From the NCBI GenBank assembly GCA_900317065.1, contig ONFK01000005.1, positions 1 to 20,955 of the forward strand: a DNA stretch of 20,955 nt, written 5' to 3'. The notes under the pieces were generated by a model. It was given only the letters and a program-made list of their open reading frames with translations. It was not told the origin of the DNA and searched no databases. This stretch comes from an uncultured Bacteroidales bacterium (lineage in GTDB: Bacteria > Bacteroidota > Bacteroidia > Bacteroidales > UBA932). Positions 14,908 to 20,955 of the stretch are shown in pieces (the stretch's first letter is position 1; each line of letters starts with the position of its first letter). The translations under genes were made by a program, and so were the position numbers.

Positions 14908-16995
14908 ATGGCGGTTCTTGAAAAAATTCGCGTTAAGTTCGGGCTTGTGATTTCCATTATCATCGCACTGGCCCTCTTGTCATTCATTATAGACCCGAGC
15001 ACCCTTGAGTCTGCCCTGCACTCCATGTCCAGCAAATACGATGTCGGCAGCATTGCAGGCAAGGCGGTTCCCTATACCGATTACCTCGAGGATGTCGAAA
15101 GGTTTACCCAGATCAACGAAATAATCACCGGTACGAGCGTCCAGAACGAGCAGACACAGCAGCAGATCCGCGACGCCGCCTGGCAGGAACTCGTAGACAA
15201 GTACCTGTTCACCAAGAATGCCAAGGCAGCCGGCATCACCGTCGGCAAGGCCGAGATCGTAGACCTCACCACCGGCGCCAATCCTTCCCCGCTGATCGCC
15301 AGCAACGGCGCGTTCCTCGATGAGAACGGAAACTTCTCCGCAGACCGTGTCCGCGATTTCGTCGCCCAGATCCCTTCCGACGAAAGCGGCCGTCTCCAGC
15401 TCTACTGGAACTACCTGCAGAACACCCTCGAGACCCAGCAGTACTATGCAAAGTACGGTGCCATCTTCAACGCCAGCACCTTCCAGAACGCTCTCGAGAA
15501 GAAGCAGGCAATCGCACAGAACAACACCACCGCAAACGTGGATTATGTCTATGTGACCTATCCTTTCGGCCAGGACAGCACAGTCAAGGTGACTCCCGCC
15601 GAAATCAAGAAGTACTACAAGGAGCATCCGGATTTCTTCGAGCAGCAGGCCAGCCGCGACATAGAGTATGTAGTATTTGAGGTCAATCCTTCCGCAGAAG
15701 ACATCTCCGCCACCAACGACCAGTTTGCCGAGGCGTACGCCAAGTTCGCCGATGCCGACAATGTCAAGACCTTCCTCCTGAAGAACTCCGACCGCCAGCT
15801 CTCCAACTACTGGTACAAGGCGGGAGAACTGAACAGCATCAACAAGGAAGTCAACGACTTCGTGTTCGAAGGCAAGGGCAGCGTCTCTCCCATCATCGCC
15901 GACGGCGAAACCTTCTATGCAGTGCGCGTGATGGACACCAAGCCCGTCTCCGACTCCGCATATGTGAAACACATCCTTCTCCAGGGTACCAACGCCGGCA
16001 AGACCGCCGACAGCCTCGCGAACGTAGTGCGCAAGGGAGCCAACTTCTCCAGCCTCGTCGCTGAATTCTCGGTAGACCAGAACTCCGCCGCCGACGGCGA
16101 ACTCGGGAACATCGGCTGGATGACCCAGACCTACATGATCCCCGGCTTCGAGAGCGTCATCACGGCTCCCGTGAACCAGCCCATGGTCATCAAGACCCAG
16201 TACGGCACCCATGTAGTGGTCGTCAGCAAGAAGACCGCTCCCGTCACCAAGAAGCAGGTGGCCATCCTCGAGAAGACCGCCGTCGCAAGCAAGGAGACGA
16301 CCAACGCCATCTACGCACAGGCCAACAAGTTCGCTACCATCGCGAACAAGACCGCTGCCGGATATGCCGCCGCAGTGGACACCATGAAGGTCTACTCCCA
16401 CAAGATGAACATCACCGAGGCCACTTCCACCTACGGCTCCATAGACAACGCCAAGGAAGTTACCCGCTGGGCGTTCGACAACAAGGTCGGCAAGGCTTCC
16501 AACATCATCACCGTCAACAACAAGTACTTCTTCATCGCCGAGCTCAACGGCATCCACAAGGAAGGCCTGCGCCCTCTGAACGAGGTTTCCTCTTCCATCG
16601 AGAGCACCCTCTTCTCAAAGAAGATAGCCGAGGTGAAGAAGGCTGAAATCGCCGAAAAGATCGTCGGCTGCGCCGACATCAAGGCTGTCGCCGAGAAGCT
16701 TGACGCCACAGTCACCAGCGAGTCCGCTCTCAGCCTTGCTCCCATGGGCGGCCGTGTCGATCCCGCTCTCGCAGGTGCAGTAGCCGTTGCCGAGGAAGGC
16801 AAGCTCTCCGGCCCCGTCGCAGGCTCCTTCGGCACCTACGTGTTCGTCGTGAACAGCAAGGAAGTCGGCAGCTTCTACACCGAGGAAGACGCCGAGATGT
16901 TCGCACAGCGCAAGGCTCAGTACAATGCCCAGGGCATCGTTCCTACAATGTCCGCAAAGGGTGTGGTGAAAGATAACAGGGCCAGATTCTTCTAG
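14908..16995 (+). CDS. ppiD: Membrane-anchored peptidylprolyl isomerase, PpiD/SurA-like
   Basis: This periplasmic folding factor for exported and outer-membrane proteins is tethered to the inner membrane. The 695-aa product has a single N-terminal transmembrane helix (about residues 11-28), a SurA_N/PpiD-type helical domain (about 45-250), and a parvulin-type PPIase domain (about 352-436) bounded by YVKHILLQ and YGTHVVVV, with both conserved histidines present. A longer C-terminal region (about 440-695) contains a second, degenerate parvulin-like stretch. Length fits Bacteroidota PpiD. It follows lptC, consistent with envelope biogenesis, but has its own -7 element. Its last 4 bp overlap the convergent mgtC-like gene. 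Confidence 0.92.
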   Translation: MAVLEKIRVKFGLVISIIIALALLSFIIDPSTLESALHSMSSKYDVGSIAGKAVPYTDYLEDVERFTQINEIITGTSVQNEQTQQQIRDAAWQELVDKYLFTKNAKAAGITVGKAEIVDLTTGANPSPLIASNGAFLDENGNFSADRVRDFVAQIPSDESGRLQLYWNYLQNTLETQQYYAKYGAIFNASTFQNALEKKQAIAQNNTTANVDYVYVTYPFGQDSTVKVTPAEIKKYYKEHPDFFEQQASRDIEYVVFEVNPSAEDISATNDQFAEAYAKFADADNVKTFLLKNSDRQLSNYWYKAGELNSINKEVNDFVFEGKGSVSPIIADGETFYAVRVMDTKPVSDSAYVKHILLQGTNAGKTADSLANVVRKGANFSSLVAEFSVDQNSAADGELGNIGWMTQTYMIPGFESVITAPVNQPMVIKTQYGTHVVVVSKKTAPVTKKQVAILEKTAVASKETTNAIYAQANKFATIANKTAAGYAAAVDTMKVYSHKMNITEATSTYGSIDNAKEVTRWAFDNKVGKASNIITVNNKYFFIAELNGIHKEGLRPLNEVSSSIESTLFSKKIAEVKKAEIAEKIVGCADIKAVAEKLDATVTSESALSLAPMGGRVDPALAGAVAVAEEGKLSGPVAGSFGTYVFVVNSKEVGSFYTEEDAEMFAQRKAQYNAQGIVPTMSAKGVVKDNRARFF

Positions 16996-17612
16996 GAAAT
17001 CTCGACCTTGAGGCCTTTTGAGAATGAAAGGACTGTGTCCACGGTAGTGGCATAGTCCTTTTGCTTTATGCGCAGCTCGAAGACGGCCACCCCGCCGGTG
17101 AGGGTGAAGCTCTCGATGTCGGCCCCTATACCCTTGAGGGTTTTCATCATTTCCGTAAGCTCGTCGTTCGTGACGGGAGAGAGGGTTATGGAAAGATCTT
17201 TCTCGCCATGCGAGCGGGTGATGAAGTGCATGGTCTCCAGCACCAGGATGGTCATGAGGGTGGCTGCGATGGCCACGGAATACATCTCCGATCCGCAGGC
17301 GAGGCCGATGGCGGCTGCCACCCAGAGGCCGGCGGCGGTGGTCACCCCGCGCACGGCGTTCTTCTGGAAGATGATGACTCCCGCGCCTATGAAACCTATG
17401 CCGGACACAACCTGCGCCGCCACACGGGCTGCGTCGAAGCGCCCGCTGAAAGCAAACTGCGAGATAATCATGAACATGGCGCTTCCGAGGGCCACTATGA
17501 AGTGCGTGCGTACGCCCGCTTCCTTGGCTCTGAATTCACGTTCAAGCCCTATCAGGCCGCCCAGAATGCCGGCGGCGCAAATGCGTAGTATGAAATTCCA
17601 TTCGATTGTCAT
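16992..17612 (-). CDS. MgtC/SapB family membrane protein
   Basis: The 206-aa product has the MgtC/SapB signature: GGLIGLERE (18-26), RTHFIVALGSAMFMI, and SGIGFIGAGVI near 70-80, within four to five predicted membrane helices. A soluble C-terminal ACT-like domain follows (about 140-206, from LSITLSPVTNDEL). MgtC proteins are linked to magnesium limitation, phosphate balance and F-ATPase inhibition in some pathogens, but most family members have no assigned function, so no symbol is given. It is the last gene of the five-gene minus-strand run, starting about 12 bp after the corrected transporter stop. Its own stop overlaps the convergent ppiD stop by 4 bp. Confidence 0.88.
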   Translation of the reverse strand: MTIEWNFILRICAAGILGGLIGLEREFRAKEAGVRTHFIVALGSAMFMIISQFAFSGRFDAARVAAQVVSGIGFIGAGVIIFQKNAVRGVTTAAGLWVAAAIGLACGSEMYSVAIAATLMTILVLETMHFITRSHGEKDLSITLSPVTNDELTEMMKTLKGIGADIESFTLTGGVAVFELRIKQKDYATTVDTVLSFSKGLKVEIS

Positions 17613-17624
17613 AGCGCAAACATT

Positions 17625-19200
17625 TTAAAATAGTCCGGGGGTAATCTGCAGCCATTTCAGAACCGTCTGCCCGAAGAGCAGGATGAGCAGCCAGGAGAAG
17701 GTCATCATGGTGATGCCGTACTTGAAGGCGTCGGTGAGGCTGTATTGGTTTGTGTTGTAGAGAAGGGCTGCAGGCTTGCTGTTGAAAGGCAGCACGTAGA
17801 CTCATCGGGGGAAAGCCGAAGCGCTTCTCCACGCCGAGGGCGATGGGCACGAACACCATGGTGCGTATGGTCTTGCTCTGGAACACCAGTCCCGAGTACA
17901 TCATCAGGAAGGTGAGCACTACGTACAGCACCCAGAACGGGGTGTCAGCGGTGATTCCCATCGAATCGAAGGCGGCGTTCACCATCGTGTTCGGGAGGTC
18001 GGTCGCGTTGAGGCCGCTTCCCAGCACGTAGGCGCCGGCCGAGAAGAGCATCAGGTGCCAGGGGATGTCCACGTCGTTCCACTTCACCACTCCTATCCCC
18101 GGCAGAAGGGCCAGGATTGCGCCTATGAGCGCAACGATGGTCTCGTCTATGTTATGGAAGGTCCCCTTCGTCACCCACAGGAAAAGCACCACCAGGAAGA
18201 TGGCCACCGCCTTCCATTCTTCCTTCGACATCTTTCCCATGGAGGCGAGTTCGCCGCGCAGACGGTCGATACCTCCCTGGATCTGGGGCACCTGCTCCTC
18301 CTTCTTCATGGGGAAGAACACATACATGCCCAGCAGCAGCCCTACCACGAGAATGATGATGCTCATGGGGCCTACCGCGATCAGCCATTCCTTGTAGCCG
18401 AAGTCGCAGGAGCCGATGAAGCCCGCAATCAGCGATATGGCCAGCAGATGGGCGCCGCTGCCGGTGTAGAAGGCGTTCGCCCCGATGTTGACCTGGAAGA
18501 GATTCTGGATTACGAGGTTGCGGCCGAAGTTGTTGCGGTGCCCGTCGGATGCGCCGTAGATGGCGCAGATCACCATGAAGATGGGCAGCATGATGGTGGC
18601 CTTCACCGTAGTTGCGGAGATGAAGGCGGAGAGTACCAGATTGATGAGCAGGAAGCTCCAGAGCACTCCCTTCGCGCTCTTGCCGAACTTGATGACGAAG
18701 GCCAGCGCAAGGCGCTTCGCAAAGCGCGTCTTCACCAGCATCGAAGCCAGCACGAAGCTGAGGATGTTCAGCCACATCACGGGGTGTCCGAGCTGCGCGA
18801 GAGCTTCTTTCTGGGTGGTGACGCTGAACAGGACCGTCGCTAGTATGAGGATCAGGGAGGTAAGATAGTTCGGCAGGGCCTCCGTAATCCACAGTATGAG
18901 GCTCGACACGAAGATGGCCAGCATCGCGTAATTGGCGCGGATGAAGCCGTCCGGACCGAGGGCCGAGAGCCGCTTCTGGGCCGACGCGGCGAGCCCCGTG
19001 GTGTCGAGATTGTCGATGAATCCTATATGGCAGAACCAGCAGATCCAGACGAAGGCGATGATGGCCAGAGGACCGCCCAGGCGGGCCATCCACACTTCGA
19101 ACTTCCCCTTCTGCATCTTGGGGAGTTTCTCTACTTTGTAATTGTTCATGTCCAGCGGGTCGAATGCTTTCACCGCCTCCGTCTTGATATCTGTTGCCAT
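17625..19200 (-). pseudogene. DASS-family (divalent anion:sodium symporter) transporter, frame disrupted near the 3' end
   Basis: The product reads as a polytopic anion/dicarboxylate transporter with about eleven hydrophobic segments, starting at the ATG at 19200. The frame is intact to about residue 467 (FGFPPMS), then becomes a polar, His/Arg-rich tail running to 17542 inside the mgtC-like gene. In another frame, from about 17798, a proper DASS C-terminus appears (YVLPFNSKPAALLY, then a last membrane helix, ending WLQITPGLF at 17625). The segment between the second SNT-like motif and this LPF motif is about 11 residues shorter than I recall for the family. This suggests an out-of-frame deletion of about 35 bp, or an assembly error. 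SNT motifs read SAT (195-197) and SKT (442-444). It lies 2 bp after the propeller lipoprotein gene. Confidence 0.82.
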
Positions 19201-19202
19201 AC

Positions 19203-20033
19203 TTATTTATAACTTATACTGTGCAGGTTGCCGGTTTTGTCGCAGCAGAACCAGAACATCTTTCGTTCTTTGTCCAAGCAGAATCCTTCGGGCTTCTTTA
19301 CGAAGGAAATGTTGTACTCTGCAATTGTTTCACCGCTCTCGGCATCAATGTTCGTCAGGCGCTGTTTCTTGCTGTCGGTAATCCACAGGCTGCCGTCGGA
19401 TTCTTCGTAGAAGATGTCCGAAAGGTACTCGGCAAAACTGATATCCATCGTGGAAACCACTTTCTTTTCCTTGATGGAGTACTTGTATATGCGGGATGGA
19501 GAGGCCTGGTTCGCCACATACAGGAACCCTTTGCCGTAAGTTATTCCCTCGAAGCCCTTGTTGCTAACGCCGCCTTCGACGGAAATTCTGCCTACCAGCG
19601 TGACGTCCTTGTGGTCGGCGTTCACCTTGTAGATGGCCCATTCCCTTTCTTCGCAAAGGTAGATGGTGCCGTCTGCCGGGTTTACGGTCACTCCTTCCCA
19701 ATCGTGGGAGGATTTGAACGGGACGGTCCCCTTGACCGTCCCGTCAAGTCCTGCCTCGTACAATAACCCACCGTCCTGCGCGATATAGAACCCGTCGCCC
19801 TTCTCGTTGAGGCAGATCGACGACAGGCCGTCCAGACCGGTCGCATAGCTTTTCTCGCCGGAAAGGGCGTAATTCTTGCCTGCAGGGCTTTCTTCTCCGC
19901 TCCCGCCGCCTTCGCCGGACGGTTCGTCCGTCACTTCGGGTTCATGGGTTTCCGGCACGAACGCCGGGTCCTTGACGCACGAAACGAAGGCGGCGATGCA
20001 GGAACACAGGATTATTGTCCGGACTACTTTCAC
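19203..20033 (-). CDS. SdiA-regulated-type beta-propeller lipoprotein
   Basis: The 276-aa product has a lipoprotein signal peptide (MKVVRTIILCSCIAAFVSC, C19 as the lipidation site), then an acidic Gly/Glu/Pro linker (about 20-55). A six-bladed-propeller-like domain follows, resembling the SdiA-regulated (YjiK) and phytase-like families: LDGLSSICLNEKGDGFYIA, SHDWEGVTVNPADGTIYL, KGFEGITYGKGFLYVANQ, YLSDIFYEESDGSLWI and KPEGFCLDKERKMFWFC. The repeated W/F-E-G-(V/I/F) steps are typical. Ligand and reaction are unknown. The KD after the cysteine is weakly like a Bacteroidota surface-export signal. The start is GTG at 20033, sharing GTGA with the CYTH stop, and the transporter begins 2 bp after its stop. 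Confidence 0.8.
   Translation of the reverse strand: MKVVRTIILCSCIAAFVSCVKDPAFVPETHEPEVTDEPSGEGGGSGEESPAGKNYALSGEKSYATGLDGLSSICLNEKGDGFYIAQDGGLLYEAGLDGTVKGTVPFKSSHDWEGVTVNPADGTIYLCEEREWAIYKVNADHKDVTLVGRISVEGGVSNKGFEGITYGKGFLYVANQASPSRIYKYSIKEKKVVSTMDISFAEYLSDIFYEESDGSLWITDSKKQRLTNIDAESGETIAEYNISFVKKPEGFCLDKERKMFWFCCDKTGNLHSISYK
19714..19747. repeat. Strong inverted repeat inside the propeller lipoprotein gene
   Basis: ACGGGACGGTC (19718-19728) and GACCGTCCCGT (19734-19744) are perfect 11-bp complements around a 5-nt loop. With A19718 bulged instead, pairing extends through TTGA/TCAA to 14 bp. On the coding strand the same stretch is a near-tandem repeat encoding DGTVKGTVP, so protein repetition may explain the direct repeat but not the hairpin. 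Confidence 0.6.
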
Positions 20034-20506
20034 TTCCAGTTCTTGTAAGGATTCTTCATCAACATGGAATTGAAGTACTTGGGATCGCCGGTAACCTCTT
20101 CGCCGAGCCAGGCCGGCTTGTCGAAGGGTTCGTTCTCGTCGGCAAGTTCCACTTCGGCGACGGTGAGGCCGTCGTTGTCGCCGTAGAACTCGTCAACTTC
20201 CCAGGTATGTACGCCGTCGGTGTTCTTTACGAGATAGCGGGTCTTGTCGATTACGCCGGGTTCTGCAAGGTCCAGCAGCTGCTTCACCTCCTCCACGGGG
20301 ATTTCCTTCTCCCACTCGAAGCGGGCGGCGCCTGATGCGTTGCCTATCCCCTTGACGGTGATGAATCCCTTGTCGCCCTTCACGCGTATGCGCACGGTGC
20401 GTTCGGGAACACTGCTGAGATAGCCCTGGGTGATGCGGGTGGCCTTGAAGGCCTCACTCTTGAAGTCCCCCTTGACCAAGAATTTCTTTTCGATTTCCTG
20501 TGCCAT
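20030..20506 (-). CDS. CYTH-domain triphosphate tunnel metalloenzyme (probable inorganic triphosphatase)
   Basis: CYTH proteins bind triphosphorylated substrates in a beta-tunnel with Mg2+ or Mn2+. The 158-aa product has the signature ExExK (E4, E6, K8 in MAQEIEKKFLV), the basic strands ITQGYLSS and RTVRIRVKG, RFEWEKEIP, KTRY and the acidic strands WEVDEFYGDN and LTVAEVEL. The single-domain size matches bacterial enzymes that cleave inorganic triphosphate. Adenylate cyclase (CyaB) or thiamine-triphosphatase activity is not excluded. It is cytoplasmic, with no signal. It lies 3 bp after the upstream 145-aa gene and overlaps the lipoprotein start by 4 bp (GTGA), so it is part of one transcript. 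The exact substrate is inferred from family, not sequence. Confidence 0.9.
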   Translation of the reverse strand: MAQEIEKKFLVKGDFKSEAFKATRITQGYLSSVPERTVRIRVKGDKGFITVKGIGNASGAARFEWEKEIPVEEVKQLLDLAEPGVIDKTRYLVKNTDGVHTWEVDEFYGDNDGLTVAEVELADENEPFDKPAWLGEEVTGDPKYFNSMLMKNPYKNWK

Positions 20507-20509
20507 AGT

Positions 20510-20947
20510 CTATTCGTTTGCTAAAGGTTTGTCACTCATGCCGATCACGCGCTTGATGGCCTGGAGGTAGTTGATGTTCTCCACTCCCTCGAGGCCGCAG
20601 TCTGCGATGGTCTTCTTGATATCTTCGATTTCGGTGGATTCAGAGTTGATGGTAACCACCTTCGCACCGTTGATGAGCACGTTGCCCACCTCGCAGATGG
20701 TGTTGTTTACCATGTAGCCGAAGCGCTGCTTGTGCACGCGAACGGCTGCGAGGTCCGGGCAGGCCTTCACCATCGCAATGAATTCCTCGTAGGTGTAGGT
20801 GTCCTTCGTAAGGGCGGGCATCTCTACCATGAAGGCAGGGAAAACTTCCTTCTCCAGAACCTCGCGGGAGATGGGGAATTCGCCCTTCATGAGGGGGTTC
20901 CACTGCTCAAGGCCGTCTACTGTCTGCACATAGGTCTTGATATCCAT
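20510..20947 (-). CDS. Uncharacterised 145-aa protein upstream of the CYTH gene
   Basis: I do not recognise this family with confidence. The 145-aa product has no signal peptide and no membrane segment. It has an N-terminal helical part (MDIKTYVQTVDGLEQWNPLM through YEEFIAMVKACPDL) and a central strand-like part (AAVRVHKQRFGYMVNNTICEVGNVLINGAKVVTINSEST), followed by a helical end (IEDIKKTIADCGLEG and YLQAIKRVIGM). The central strands alternate basic and acidic residues in a way faintly like CYTH strands, but this is not enough for a call. The ATG at 20947 follows a weak GGAAAG; the frame stays open for the two codons to the window edge, so a longer protein starting outside is possible. It is the first visible gene of the five-gene run, 3 bp before the CYTH gene. 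Confidence 0.65.
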   Translation of the reverse strand: MDIKTYVQTVDGLEQWNPLMKGEFPISREVLEKEVFPAFMVEMPALTKDTYTYEEFIAMVKACPDLAAVRVHKQRFGYMVNNTICEVGNVLINGAKVVTINSESTEIEDIKKTIADCGLEGVENINYLQAIKRVIGMSDKPLANE

Positions 20948-20955
20948 CTTTCCGT

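Noticed and set aside
14980..16557. A 525-codon open frame antisense to ppiD
   Set aside because: Shadow of ppiD caused by strong codon bias; the Gly/Val/Leu-rich translation shows no family features.
17542..17624. The literal 3' extension of the transporter frame into the mgtC-like gene
   Set aside because: The translation is His/Arg-rich and polar, unlike a transporter end, and overlaps a well-supported gene. The true ending is in another frame and stops at 17625.

Overview
The window reads as chromosomal DNA of a member of the Bacteroidales (phylum Bacteroidota), probably an uncultured gut-type lineage; genus cannot be fixed from sequence alone. Evidence: Bacteroidota-type promoters (TTG/TTTG, exactly 20 bp, then TAnnTTTG) lie in front of several genes, Shine-Dalgarno sequences are mostly absent, and the gene content fits (acidic-linker TonB, type-B fumarate reductase, YbeY-MnmG pair, and a CoaX / outer-membrane barrel / TPR / LptC / PpiD run). 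No rRNA, tRNA, CRISPR array, insertion sequence or phage gene was seen.

Layout. 1-1539 (minus): ybeY and the 5' two-thirds of mnmG, which runs off the left edge; stop and start share one base. 1540-1658: back-to-back divergent promoters. 1659-3600 (plus): tonB, an intrinsic terminator, and hflX. 3592-7375 (minus): ruvB, then frdA and frdB from their own promoter; no cytochrome b subunit gene is present. 7376-7615: an AT-rich divergent intergenic region with several DnaA-box-like words. 7616-16995 (plus): mfd, then a coaX / OMP / TPR / lptC envelope cluster, then ppiD from its own promoter. 16992-20947 (minus): a very compact run of five genes: an unrecognised 145-aa protein, a CYTH triphosphate-tunnel enzyme, an SdiA-regulated-type beta-propeller lipoprotein, a DASS-family carboxylate/anion transporter whose 3' end is out of frame, and an MgtC/SapB membrane protein.

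How the genes work together. Most are housekeeping: tRNA wobble modification and rRNA maturation (mnmG, ybeY), ribosome rescue/GTPase function (hflX), anaerobic respiration to succinate (frdAB), DNA repair and recombination (ruvB, mfd), CoA synthesis (coaX), and envelope biogenesis and energisation (tonB, OMP, lptC, ppiD). The least explained part is the right-hand five-gene cassette. Its spacing (3 bp, 4-bp overlap, 2 bp, about 12 bp) argues for co-transcription, and its parts suggest a system linking an anion or phosphorylated substrate at the cell surface to uptake and cytoplasmic triphosphate hydrolysis; that function is inference. The transporter carries unusual residues at the two family SNT motifs and an apparent out-of-frame deletion near its 3' end.
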